From Eudorina sp. 2006-703-Eu-15 (Eukaryota; Chlorophyta; Chlorophyceae; Chlamydomonadales; Volvocaceae): a stretch of 64,000 nucleotides of DNA. Below the pieces are notes generated by a model. The model saw only the letters and a list, made by a program, of their open reading frames with translations, was not told the origin of the DNA and did no database searches. This document shows positions 35,801 through 47,802 of the stretch, piece after piece. Location of the stretch: NCBI GenBank assembly GCA_003117195.1, contig BDSI01000008.1:124001-188000 (forward strand), in the 5' to 3' direction. The position numbers and the translations under genes are program-made. Positions within the stretch are counted from its first letter, which is position 1, and every line of letters begins with the position of its first letter.

Positions 35801-37516
35801 CATTTACTTCCACGTTTATGAATTTTTATATTATTTTGTTACTTAGCAGTAACCGCCACGAGGTGGACCCGAGTCCCGACCGGGTGTTCCAACGGGCCCG
35901 TAGGCGCCTCTCATCAACCCCTTCCAAGGACTGCGCACCCATCCTCCACCACTCTCGGGAGGGGTCATGCAGCCATACCGGCCAACACACCAGGTTACCA
36001 CTTACCGTACCAGCGCGCAAGGATTGCCTCTCCTGGAAACCGCGCCAGACCCGCCGGACACATGACGGGGATTCATACATGCAAATTTGTTTCTCTTGTC
36101 AATGGTATTGCTTCATTTTGTCCGACCCCCACCAGTTGCGATCGCCGTCCTGTGCATCTGAGTGAGTCCCCGAACAGCTGGGCCCTTCCCTGAGCTGAGC
36201 CCTTGCCCGCGCGCCCTGTCTCCGGCAGTTCTCTTGGAGGCCGGATCCAAGATCCCCGTGCATGTGTGCCGGTACCGGGGCAGCGCGGCGGACTGCAACC
36301 TGGCCGACATCTCGCCTGCGCCCATGCCTGTCGACTCATCCCAGTACGGCAATGGATACGGCAGTGATGGCGGCGCCGACACCTACGACTATGAGTACGG
36401 CGAACCCTCGTAAGATATCCCAATTAAAACAACTTGACATGATGCCTTGAAACTGCAAACGTCTCTGTGCTGTGCGTCCCTAACTTGTACGGATGCGCCG
36501 CGCAAACATGTACGGACTCGTAAGGCGTATGACCCGTAAGGCGGTGCTGCTGCCTGCTGTCACTCTACGTACTTCATTTGCCGTACTCTGCCTTGCTACT
36601 CCTACCTTGTTGTTGCAGGCCGCCACTGCCGCCACCTCCAAGACCGCCAAAGCCACCGCCGCCCTCGCCACGACCGTCCCCGCCGCTAGCGAAATCGTTT
36701 TATGCGTCGCCGCCGCTGCCGAGATCGTCCTCCGTGTCACCCCCGCCGCCAGGGCCGTCGTCGCCGCCGCCGCCAGGGCCGTCGTCGCCGCCGCCGCCAG
36801 GGCTGTCGTCGCCGCCGCCGCCAGGGCCGTCGTCGCCGCCGCCGCCAGGGCCGTCGTCGCCGCCGCCGCCAGGGCCGTCGTCGCCCCCGCCGCCAGGTCT
36901 GCCGTCGCCCCCGCCGCCAGGGCCGTCGTCGCCCCTGCCGCCAGGGCTGCCGTCGCCCCCGCCGCCAGGGCTGCCGTCGCCCCCGCCGCGAGGCCCGTCG
37001 CCGCAATCTCTGCTGCTGGCTGCGCTGCCGGTCTCGGCGGGACTCTCCTCTCCCTCGCCGGCGTCGCCGGTGCTGCCGTCGCCCCCGCCGCCGCCAAGCG
37101 GGCCGTCATTGCCCCTGCCACCTCCTCCAAGTGGACCTTCGTCGCCGCATCTTCCGCCCGTGGAGCCATCGTCTCCTTCGCCGCCGCCGGACGGGCCGTC
37201 ACTGCCGCGGCCACCTCCTAACGGACCCTCGCCGTCCCCTCCACTGCCGTCATCACCTTCGCCGCCTCCAAGGGTGCCGCCCTCTCCCTCACCGACGCCG
37301 CCAAGAGGCCCGTCGCCGTCCCCTCCTCTTCCGAGGCCGTTCCCGCTTCCCCGCATGCCCAGGCCGCCCAGCCCGCGGCCACCTACCGTGCAACCGAGGC
37401 CGTCGCCACGTCCACATCCCAGTCCGAAGTCTTCCTCGGGGAGATCCCCAAGGCCGCCGCCGCCGCTACCGCCGCGGCGGCGGCCACGACCATCGCCTCG
37501 AAACCGCAGCGGCTGA
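29823..37516 (+). CDS. VMP-E: secreted M11 metalloprotease with long Pro-rich tail
   Basis: Gametolysin/VMP-type matrix metalloprotease, 789 aa. Exons: 29823-29937, 30371-30423, 31141-31269, 31760-31918, 32634-32741, 33091-33193, 33489-33607, 34035-34330, 34592-34661, 35262-35400, 36229-36409, 36619-37516 (2,370 nt). Residues 1-38 have a basic start and a hydrophobic segment (YLELVWLVTLL), read as a signal peptide; exon 2 is short and ends in phase 0. The catalytic domain holds QETLHNFGIYH at residues 272-282 (QExxHxxGxxH, Gln in place of the first His) and the STSMG Met-turn. Conserved cores are GKLVY, LLVMVVSL, RNCSYGKV, CGWVGLADLPG, CPSAPELWRLGW and NVYLALR. The tail from about residue 492 is made of SSPPPPGP-type 24-nt units. 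Skipping the last splice gives a stop at 36411-36413 and a 491-aa form. The two 5' exons are less certain than the rest. Confidence 0.9.
33608..33790. repeat. G-rich GGGGCTG tract inside a VMP-E intron
   Basis: Almost pure purine-rich GGGCTGGGGCTGGGCCTGG-type simple repeat directly after the 33607 donor, with many runs of three to four G. It is wholly intronic (33608-34034). Confidence 0.85.
35690..35830. repeat. AT-rich insert with an internal direct repeat, in a VMP-E intron
   Basis: Very AT-rich island in GC-rich DNA. A segment of ATATGTTATTTAGCTAAATG type is present at 35736-35762 and again, one base shorter, at 35782-35807. It is directly followed by a family-2 repeat (35847). Confidence 0.75.
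35847..36078 (+). repeat. dispersed repeat family 2, long copy in a VMP-E intron
   Basis: Inverted relative to 28081-28321 and matching it block for block, with small indels. Lies in the intron 35401-36228. Confidence 0.9.
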
Positions 37517-40500
37517 CCCCGACACGTAGCGTTCGGTGCCGACGCAGTACACCGGGGCCAATTGTGTAGCAGCAGGTCAGCAGCAACAGCAGCAGGCGCT
37601 GCGGCAGGAACGAACAGACGCAGCAGGAATAGCAGCGGGAGTAGCAGCGGGAGCAGCAGACGCAGCAGCAAACGCAACAGAAGAAGAAGCAACAGAAGAA
37701 GAAGCAACAGAGGACGCAGCAAGCGACAGGACCAGGCGCAGTAACGGGGGCAGCACCAGCAGCAGCATCAGCAGCAGTTGGTGCGGGCGATCAAGAGAGA
37801 TGCATCTGAGCGAGCCCGGGTCACGCACGTACATCAACGGCTAACATCAACGAGCGGAAGGCCTGGCGTTGCTGCGTGCTCGACCGCCGCTTGCGCCGTC
37901 CGGCCTGTGTAGTTGTGTGGCTTCCTTGGAAGAGGTGTCATACAAGCGTGAGTGTGGCTAGCTATTGGTCATCCTATCAGGCATAGGCGATGTGGGCTGC
38001 GCGGTCGCCTGCTGGGATGCATGGCTGGAGGTCGACATAACAGACCCGATGCATGGCCGGGTGCTTCGGGTCTCAGCTTGTTGGTTGGGCGCGCCTAGCC
38101 GGATGCGGGTGTGTTGTGTTTGGCGAAGAGACCCCCCGTGTGTTTAGAAATGCAACCCCCGGTGTGTTGTGTGTTGTGTGTTTCATGAAGACGCAAAGCA
38201 CATGGGATGTAGGACTTTGACGCGGCCATGCATGTGCGCCGCGGACGGACGGGGCTGGCGGGTGTTGGACTGGCGGGTACACATCGGCGGGCGATCGACT
38301 TGCCGGGCGCGCGCGGCGGGTGGTACGTAGGCAGCAGCAGCAGCATGCGGTTTGATGAGCGTGCGGGCCGCCGCCGCCGCCGCCGCAACGTACACGCACG
38401 GCGCGCCGGCGCGCACGCACGTACGGTCGGTGCGCCGGCGCGAGACCAAAGGCGCGCACACCGTGTATGTACGTACGGTTGGCTGGGGGCGCCATTAGGA
38501 GATAGATACGCTAAGTAAATGTGCTGTATTTGAGCTGATCTCCGGTGATTGATGAATGGCAGCGCGGCGGGCGGGCTGCCGGCGGCACAATTGCTACACA
38601 CTCGGCATCCGGAAGGGTCATCCCTCACGCACGGGTGCAGCCAACGACCCTGTGAGCGAGCGGGGTCGGCTGCGCGCGCGGGACCGCGCGCGCGTTGGCG
38701 ATCGAGGGCTGCGTGCTGCAAATCCAGCACTATAGAAAGCAGCAGGTAGATAGAGGCGAGCTCGCTCACCGGCGCCGTTCGTATCGTTCTTGTGCGGGAA
38801 ACAAGACGCGATTAATGGCAGCGAGGTCGGTGGGGAAGCCTTAGGCATTTCGTTGTGGGCGGACTTACGGTACTTAGCGAGGGACATTCGGTCGAGCTGG
38901 CAGGAGTGCGGGCGGGATGACGTACGTCAGCATCTCAGTTGGCAAGATATTATACCCGGCTCCGACCGCTGCAGGAAGAGTTTTGACATCGCGCATACAG
39001 AAACACACGTACGTCTCGCTGCGTGAAGCGGGAGGGCCTGCTGCATGCTCCAGGGGCGGCTCCCTGCCGATCCTTTATATGACAAGTTCATTGTGTTGAT
39101 GATGCGTTTGCTGGCCTGGTTGGACCTAGCTTGTTCCGAACCTGACCCGCAGCGCACAAGGGTCAGCTTGGGGGGCTCGCGCGCGCGCGCTCTCGATCGT
39201 ACACCGCTGGGGCTGGCTTACTTGGAATATATAGATGCGAGCAGTGGGTGGGTTGGAACAGATGTGAGCAGTGAAGCCCGTGAGAATTAATGCGAATAGA
39301 TTGCTTGCGCGTGCTTGTGCCTGGCGTGTAATATGATGATTCGGTGCTATGGTGACACGACGCACAGCTCGTGGCCGGCCAAGCAAGACAGGCCTGGAAA
39401 TGCTATACAAGCGCGCGCCTATCTAAGCGTGCGTGAAGCCAGCGATATCTTGTTGCAATTGAGGGCTGGCTGTGCGGACAGATAGAACGCCCCGCTGCTG
39501 CAGGTAGGTGTTGCGCGTCCAGTCAGGGTGTGTGCGTGTCTGCCTCGTATATATATCAACCGGCGATTTTCCGTTTGCGGTTGTGCTGCTGGCTCCGTCC
39601 GCTCGCTCGCTGAGTGTGCTGGGCAGTTCGTTGTCGGGTTACACATTGCGCCGTTTCGTGCGTCGGTGTGACGATGATGACTGAGGAGCTTTAGCATCTA
39701 GCGTGTTCCCTGCTGCAACACGTAACAGTCACTTGGGGATGCTGGTGGATGGAGATGCTGGCTCCTCAACACTACTACTGCTTGGTGGTACGTCTGTGAG
39801 CGAGATGACCGCGGGGGGAACATGATCTCGCTTCTGCGTCGGCGCCTAGATAGCTACATGTGCATGTGCCTGCGTAACCAGGTGTCCAACCGCCACATAC
39901 AGCAGGTTGGAGATCAGCAGGCAGGGGAGAAAGCTACAGCGCCCATATAGCCAGAGCGCCCATACAAACCAGCGGCGGCGGCCCTGTGCCAGGGTATGAA
40001 AGAAACACCGCGACGACGGACAATCATGCATCTACCTGTGAATGGACCTGTGAAGGCGGGGGCACGCACGGGGAGCATGTTGCCCACGCGCGCATACATG
40101 CAGGGACATCCTCTCGGCTGGATGATGTCTCGACCGACGGACATCATCCATCCATCCGCAGATATAAGTCCGCAGATCGATAGAAGCGCGCCCTGCTTGC
40201 ATGTGTATATATGTGTGCTCGATCGGCCAGGGCGGAACCCGCCCTAGCCCCGACCCAAACCAGCCGAACGGAAAGATTATCGATTACAGGCACACCATCC
40301 TTGCCTGCCAAATACGCACATCGATGAACCGTCCACGCAGGTGCGTCGCTGAGCGAGCGAGCGCCTGCCTCGCTCAGCTCATGCGAAGAACCAGTTAACT
40401 GTCGTTTCGAAGCACGCAGGGCGCTCACGATGACTGCATGCCGTGCATGTATGTTTCGAAGCACGCAGGGATGATTTGCTGCGTTCGCTAGTTCTCGACA

Positions 40501-42726
40501 GCTAGCCGGTACGTATCCATCCACGGAGTGAAAATAAATGCACGAAGCAAGCATACCCCATCATCCAGCCAGCAGCTGCGCACCAGAACAACCTGGGCAA
40601 GCAAGTCCTGCACCAGAAAAGTAAATCTAGGCCGCGGCCGCCGCACGCCGCACGCCCCGACACACGCGTCGTCCGTTTTCTGCTCGCCACTTCTGTGGTG
40701 TTAAAATAATCCGGATCGGAGCAAAGCTGCTCATCAGCGCATCAGCAGAAAGCGGCGGCCCTATGACTCCTACATGTGACGCTGTACTGGTACGCTGTAC
40801 AGCGTACGACAGCATCCTTCACTATGATTAAGGGATGAATCGGCATAACCAAAATCATCATGTAAATACACCCCCCTGTCGCCTTCACTCGTTGCATGTT
40901 AATGCGGGCTGCTGTCGTTTCCGAAGCTAGCTAGCTGGATGGCGCGCCGAGCCACCCTACTATTGTTACGCGCCGTCCGCCACCTCCATCGATCGGATAA
41001 CAAACCAGCAGCAGCTGGCGGACCCACCACGCGACGCGCGCATCCTGCAGATCAACAAGAAGGACTTTGTAATGCAACCGAAGGGCTCGCAAAACTCCGT
41101 CCGTCCATCCCGCGTGAAAAGGTAGGAAAAGGTCCCCTGCGTGCGTGTCCTTAACCACGCAGGCTGCTCATGTACGTATGTCCCCCGTACACCCACCACG
41201 CAGGCACGGAACCAAATCTCCGCCACCGGCTGTGGCCTGCAGCAGGCAAAAATCCAAGCATCGATGGAGACCCCGGCCGCCGCGGCGAACAAAGAGATTG
41301 CAGCAACGAGGGAAATCGCACGCCGTCAGCTCGCATGCACGCACGCACGCACGCACAGCAGCGCGGCTCCGCTGCCGCCTAGCTGACGCCTCCTCCTCAT
41401 CAGGGGGTAGAAGGACTACTGGGCACCCTCTGACTTGAACCCTCTGACTTTGCTCGCACAGAAAATACATAACCGCAGAGCTGATCGGCAACGGCCAACG
41501 AGTCCGTGACGGCGGTCCCCGCTGTGCGTCGATCGAGCGGGAGCCAATCATCAACGGGCGCGGTAGTTAAGGCCCGCTGGCGCGCACGCCTGGCTGGGCT
41601 CTCCCCCGCCGGCGGCGCACTGAATATCCCGGGCTGGCCACACCTCCCGGCACGCCTGGGGTCGGCGCAGCAAAGCCTCTCTAAGAATGTGTTGGGGAGC
41701 GCTAACGGCACACTGAATATCTCGCTCGCTCCCTCACAGTTACTGCGTGCTGCAGTCCGCCTGCAGCGAGCTCGCATCCCAAGCACGAACAGCAGGTACG
41801 CAGCATCGATTCGCTCTGGACGCCTGGCAGCGGACAGCAGCCGGGATTGCAGGTTCGAGCCGTCTCGTCGAGTGCACACCGAAAAAAATAACCGCCGGCC
41901 TCGCTCCTCGCAGCAGTTTGCGCGCAGCTGCTGCTGCGGATCGAACCGCCATTCGTTGTCAACGACTTGACAGCCTCTATCTCGCTCGGGGTTTGTCGCG
42001 CTCGCGCGTTACGTCACGACGCGCGTCGTGGACGGATGCCCGGCACTTCCAGATCAATATATATCCCACTTCAGATTTAGACCTGCAGACCGGCGGCGGC
42101 GGATTCCGGATTCCGGATTCACGACAAGCACGTACCGAGACGCGCGCGCCGTCGCGCCTGCAGCGCACGCGTGTAACAACGAACCCTGCTGCTCTGCGTG
42201 TCGACGCCGGTGCCGCGCCAGGCCTTGGAGGTCCTCGCTCCTCCGTCAGCCTGGCCAGTCGCGCAACCGCGGCTGCCTCTTCCGTGAGTGGCAATGCCCA
42301 TCATCCAAATGCGGGCTTCGATCATTGATGAGCAGCAAATCGGAAGGCGTCCAGCAGGCGTAATGCGCGCCGGCTCCCCGCCGCTCGTCCCGCGAGCCCC
42401 GCCGCCGTGCGCGTGAACGGTTGATTGATCCAGGCAGGTCGCTTCATTCACTGTTACCGGCGGGCAGCAGGCCGCGCTGCGCTTCCCCACGCACCAAACT
42501 GCTGGCCGCTTGTGTCGATGGGTTTTGTTGCATGTTGCGTGTTGCCGCTCGCACCGTAGCATGTAGCCCTGCAAGCTGCAACTCCTGCTTCTGCAGCAAC
42601 GGCTGCGAAGTCAAATGATGAGTAGTCCATCCGTACCGACCTGAGCGAGCCCCTGCACGTTCGTACGTACGTACTACGGTGCGGTACATCCCCGCGCGCA
42701 CCCGGCTGTCGACCTTCGGCCGTTTA
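37517..42726. other. intergenic region between VMP-E and VMP-F
   Basis: Both flanking genes end here (VMP-E + and VMP-F -, convergent). Contains a CAG/AGCAG-rich tract after the VMP-E stop (37562-37790), TGTGTTGTGT repeats near 38160-38190, a GCACGCAC run near 41335-41355, and many CGTACGTA and GCGCGC patches. Long overlapping frames at about 41400-42330 on both strands have random GC-rich composition. No TGTAA signal was found near either stop and no gene is called. Confidence 0.5.
37562..37790. repeat. CAG/AGCAG-rich imperfect trinucleotide tract
   Basis: Long run of imperfect CAG, AGC, GAA and CAA triplets just after the VMP-E stop codon, probably in its 3' untranslated region. It reads as poly-Gln, -Ser or -Ala in the three frames, which shows no frame preference. 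Confidence 0.8.
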
Positions 42727-45700
42727 TCAGGCGCTGCGTCGCAGCATGTGCCTTAGCCTGCGTGCGGGCTTGGCTGACGCGCTTTCCTTGCATTCCACTG
42801 AGCTGCCCTCATAGCGGCAGACCTTGACGGTCAGCGTGTCGTCCTCCAGTCCTGTATTCATTAGTGCAGTGCAGCGCGCGGCGGGCAGGGGTCCCAACAA
42901 GCCGGCGGACGGTTCAGCATGCTGGGTTCGTTGCGTGGTGAGCGGTTTCGACAGTAGAGGCGTCGAGCGTGTGGGGGTGCACGGATTTATTCAACCAAGT
43001 GGGATCATGCTGTATGCAACCAGAGTCGGCTCGTACGGCACGTACGGATGTACAACACCCCAATCGGCTCGTTCTAAAGCGTCGGCATTGTGGCGTCGGC
43101 ACTGCGACGAGCGATCTGGGGCAGCTTCGTCGCCGCAGGCCCCTTGTGTGTTTAGCGGAGAGACACGCCCCTTATGCGTATTCTTGTGTATGTATGTCAC
43201 CGTACCTGCTGTCTTGATCACGAGCCGGTAGGTCTGTAGGTCGTACGCGTTGAGGGGGTTGATGGTCCCGAGGATAGAGACCCGTGGGTCACCCCTTGCC
43301 AGGAAGTTGTTGTCGATATCCTTAGCGAGCTCGTGCACGTTGAGCTGTCGGCATGCGTGGGTGGAGAAAGGATAATTCGGATTTGTAATGGATGGCGCAC
43401 GTCCATGTATAGCGTACGGCAAAGCTGTACATGGGTACTTAACTACCGCATAGGTACGCGCGATGAGCAGGACATTCAGATGTTGTGACACACATGCTGC
43501 ACTTTACTACAACACGCATATTCCACTACGATCGCAGGTAGGGTGTTACACTATGGGCAACGCGCCGTACATATGTCGTACGTACGGTCGGATGCGAATG
43601 GCGACAATCGTCATAGCATAGGACAAGGAGCATCGGGACGAGTAACATATATAGGACAAGTACGCATGGCATGGCACGTTACTAACCTTGCCGTCAAACT
43701 GGCTCTCCAGATCCTGATCGCCACCCGCCTTGACACGCAGCGCCAAGTACACGTTCCTGCGCGCGGAAGGTCATCAACTTGCGGTGTCATCAACCGTATT
43801 ATATAATACATGTGCTTCTTTTCGATCCATATACTCGGTAGTACCGAGCGACTGCTGCAACTGCACACCATTCAACAACCTGCTGTGAGCAAACATCGTC
43901 ATCCCATCTGTAACGCTGGGTTACAGTGTAAGTCCCTACAATGGACCCTGCACAGCATCTCGAGAAGCCTTTGGCCGCGCCGTATTACAGCATGCTAGCT
44001 AGCGCCCCGTCGCCAGCCAGCAGGCTGGGATGGCCTGTTCCGGCCCGTCCCATCCAATCTCTTTCACTAGGCCTCTCTGCGTACGTAGGAACGTAACGTA
44101 CCGGCCTCTAGGCTACCCGGCAAGATAGAGTACGCAACCGATGCCGCCTTACTTACTTCTTGTACTTGCGGCCCAGCCAGTCGGGCTGGATCTTGATCAT
44201 GTTCTTGCTGGGCCCCAGGTACGTCGCCGGCAGGCTGAACGTCTTGTAGACCGCGGAGGGCAGCGTCTGCGAGTTGAGGAGGCCGAGCGGAGTGCCCCAG
44301 CCCAGGCGCCACAGCTCCGGCGCGCTGGGGCAGCTGTTGCCCATACCCATAGATGTGGAGTTGTCCATGTACTCGATGCCGTACCTCCAGCCGTGGTAGA
44401 TGCCGAAGTTGTGAAGGCTCTCCTGGAGCACTGTGCCCTTGTTGAATACTCCCTGCACGTGCGCAAACCGCAGACAAACATAAGCGCGCTTGTGCGCACG
44501 GCGGGACGAAATGATAAAATTCCCGAAATGCACAGGTACAAGGAAGGACCCATGGGTCAGTAGACCACTGGACGGACGGACACGTGGAATGCCCCAGCCA
44601 AGACACATTTGTGGAGACCATCCGCGTGTGTGGAGACCATCCGTGTGTGGAGAGACCATCCGCGTGTGCGGACGGGTGCGTGTCCGGTTGCGACCCGCGG
44701 TCCGGTCTGCGCATGGCCGGCCGGCATGAGCACAGTGCACTGTATATATGTGCACTGTGCTCATAAAAGCCTGAGCCACAAGTGAGGCGCACTGAACTGC
44801 GCCCGCCCGGTGTATGGTGCTAGGCGTGACGACAAGCCAGCAGGGCATGATCACGTCGATTGGTGCCGCAGTGCAACGCCTCATCCATCCAATGGCACCG
44901 ACCCATGCATGCATCGGCAGGTCCCGCTGCACCGCCGCTGAGCCGCTTACATCGTTGTCGGACGTGAACCAGGTCTGTGTCCCGGGTAGCTCCGCCAGGC
45001 CCACCCAGCCGCAGATGTCCACCATGCCGACCGGGAGGACATACGAGTAACGGTCGAAGGAGTTCACAAAATCTGCAAAGGGTTATCACCGGGAGGGGCA
45101 AGAAGGCCGCGAATACACATGTTTGCGGGTCACGAGCGACGGAGAAGCAAGGTTGGGAACAGCGCGCCATGCATGAAGCATTGCGGCCCCCTCCAAGAGG
45201 ACGGCCGACGGTTCGCTCACCAGAGCCGTACTGCTCGTACACGTAGTCCTGAGCCGCGGCCGCAACAGAGTCCTCGTCACACCTCATGATGTACGACGAG
45301 CACGGCACAGGCGCGCTGACCACCTGAATGTGTTGGGCACATTGGAAACGGCGGTTTATGGATCAAGCCCGTGTCGGTTGTCAAGGTACGTCATGAACAT
45401 GTCAAATACCAGCTTCGCTGATCTGTTCCCTCGCTGCGTTCCGTCCACGAATATTATTACTGCAGGCGTCACAGTACCAGGGCCGAAACGCACTAGGTCC
45501 CTGGTATACTGCGTCCTGCACAGCCGCCGGGGTGCCCCCATTCCCCCATTACACAGCTGCCCGGCAGCAATACACCATGTCTACTTCTCCTTACTTTGTA
45601 CTTTCGGCTGTCCTATCCACCCGTGCCTGTGCAGTAATACTGCCTGCCGATTGACGCACCGTGACATTTTCGTACACGAGCTTGCCGTAGCTGCAGTTGC

Positions 45701-47802
45701 GCAAGAAGTTCATGTAGCCGAGATCGCTGGTGTATGCCGTACGGACCTGACTGACCTGCGGGGGAAGGCAAGGTACGTAACCAGCGGCACATGTTTTGAG
45801 GCGGGCGAAGAAGTGTATTATATATAGTTTATTTGACGGGTGCAACTTGCTTATCGAAACTTATCATCGCGACCAGCGCGTGGCATGATCACTCGCGGAT
45901 TCGCTGCGACCCCTCGGGATAATTTTCCATTTATTCCCGTGCAGACACCCCTTCACGTGAGTATTCTTGGAAATTTGGGCGTGCCCGGGTTCGTCCCTGG
46001 GTTGGGGTCACCTCTTTGTAAATTCCCCGGACGGAATCCGAAGGGCAACGCAACGAAACAGCAGCCCTCTTGTGAGGCCACGCATTTTTAATTTATAAAA
46101 GGTGCGCTGCACCCAAGGCGCCTGGCTTAACCTCCTCGCACAACCAAATGGATTCATTTGGTTCCCACTGGATCCGGATGGGAGGAACGCAGCAAGCGCC
46201 CTTTGAAGAAGGGAAGGCGTTCCCAGTCCACACGCCCGCCAGGCAATCAGCACACAGCCATGCCCGTCTCCGCGCGCGCGATGCTCTGCTCACATTGGCG
46301 CCCGGCCGCGCGGCGCAGCGGCCGCCGGTGAGACTGACGACCATGACCAAGACGTTCAGGGAGACGTCGGTGGCGCGGACGGGGGCGGCGGCCTTGGTGA
46401 CCTCGGCCCGGGAGATCTTGGTGCATTGGTTGGGCTCAGCCGGGTTGGGTGTGCACGCCTGGGAGGCGATAAGGAGCGAGTGAGGGCGGCAGGCTGGCAG
46501 GGTGTGGCAGCAGTCGCAGGTGCGCCACATAGGAGGCACCGGAAAGCAAGCAGAGGAACTCCTGACAGGGCGTGCATGGACGGAGGACTCCGCTATCCAT
46601 CCTGCCACCAGCTACTGGTGCTGCTAGAACCGTCCCAGCCCTCAATGCCATCCGTCAGGCCCCCCTACGGAGGCGGAGCGCACCCGGCAGGCAGCCCGCC
46701 CGCGTTCGTCATCCCAGCTGCTTGAGTGATGAGCGGCCTCGCCAAGCCCGAACATACAAGCCTCGCGCGCCGTCTCCGCTCTGGCTAGAAACCCCCTTCA
46801 GCCATTCAGACCCGCACCCGCCACCCACCAGTGTTACGGTGTTGGCCGCTGCGATGACGTTCCCCGAAGAGTCCAACGGCTGACCTGGCAGCTTGTACAC
46901 GTCACCCGTGCCCGTCTGCACCAGCGTCCAAATGTCCCGCACGTGGGCATCCTTGTACACCAGCTTGCCCTGCGAGGTGTTCCGGGTGGGCCGGCGCACG
47001 GTCAGCGGCACGACGCGGTTGGAAACTGGTTGGGCGCAGTTAGACGTTAGTTAGTTGGTTAAAAGGCAAGTGCGAGGCAGGCGACCAGCCGAGGCAACCT
47101 CAAGTAACCTGAAGTAACAAACCCTCAGCTGTGTTTGGGGGCTGGAGTGATTGTGTCCAGCAGGCAAGCAGGTCGGCGGGAAAATGCACACAAGTATATT
47201 AGTATTAATGATGTTACCCAAACCATGCTGGGGGAAAACAAAGCACGCCCCAAACCAGTACGCCCGTCAGCGCACCTCCAAGGTCACTGGCTTTGGAACG
47301 CCCTTGCCGGCAAGCGCGCCCCAGGGCCCTGCGGGTGGGGGTCATCGCGTCGTCGGTCATCGTTAGGTCGCATCTGTGTGGGCAGGCGCATTTGTGTGGG
47401 CAGGCGCATCTGTGTGGGCAGGTGGCTGGGCTGGCTTAGGCCGCCGCGCATCCCGACATGCAGGCGCCCAGCAAGGGTGGACGCCCGTGTGCGTGCGGCG
47501 GTCACACAGTTTTGCGGACGGGAGGGGGGAACCATCCGTGCGCCACGGATGTCGCCCCTGCCACAGCCAGGGCGCTGCGGCACCCCAAATGCCGCCGGTG
47601 GGGTGATATTTGTTCCTTCGTCGGGTTAGCCGCTACGTTGACACCACGGATCAGTCTCCCAGAGGCGCAGATCAGGTTCCAGCTGGGCCCCGCCGTCAGG
47701 CTACCGGCAAGTAAACGTACCGGTGCCCAGAAGGAGCGCCGTTGCCAAGAGCACCAGTCCGAGGGGCTGCAGGAAACTGGGACGCGCTGGTCGCTGCCAC
47801 AT
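42727..47802 (-). CDS. VMP-F: secreted M11 metalloprotease without Pro-rich tail
   Basis: Gametolysin/VMP-type metalloprotease, 464 aa. Exons on the minus strand: 47802-47721, 47025-46829, 46458-46294, 45755-45660, 45323-45221, 45072-44951, 44452-44157, 43756-43687, 43344-43206, 42851-42727 (1,395 nt). Exon 1 is a signal peptide (LGLVLLATALLLGT) closing in phase 1. Exon 2 starts SNRVVPLTVRRPTRN and runs straight into GKLVYK, so the phase-0 intron of the paralogues is missing. QESLHNFGIYH lies at residues 265-275 with the normal Gly; STSMG follows. The C-terminus after VKVCRYEGSSVECKE ends within 20 residues in a basic KPARRLRHMLRRSA, with no Pro-rich region. Intron positions splitting QYGS|DFVNS match VMP-E but not VMP-G/H. 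Introns contain a 15-bp-arm hairpin, an 18-bp triplication and a GGAGACCATCCG tandem. Confidence 0.93.
44610..44672. repeat. tandem GTGGAGACCATCCG repeat in VMP-F intron
   Basis: Three imperfect copies of a GTGTGTGGAGACCATCCGC unit of about 20 bp within the intron 44453-44950. Confidence 0.75.
44726..44764. repeat. perfect inverted repeat (hairpin) in VMP-F intron
   Basis: Arms ATGAGCACAGTGCAC and GTGCACTGTGCTCAT are perfect 15-bp inverted repeats around a 9-nt TGTATATAT loop, in the intron 44453-44950. Confidence 0.93.
47369..47422. repeat. 18-bp unit, 3 tandem copies, in VMP-F intron 1
   Basis: CGCATCTGTGTGGGCAGG at 47369, 47387 (one T for C change) and 47405. Lies in the intron 47026-47720. 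Confidence 0.92.

Noticed and set aside
41400..42328. Opposed frames of 159 and 193 codons
   Set aside because: Random GC-rich composition, both strands equally open, no domain, no leader.
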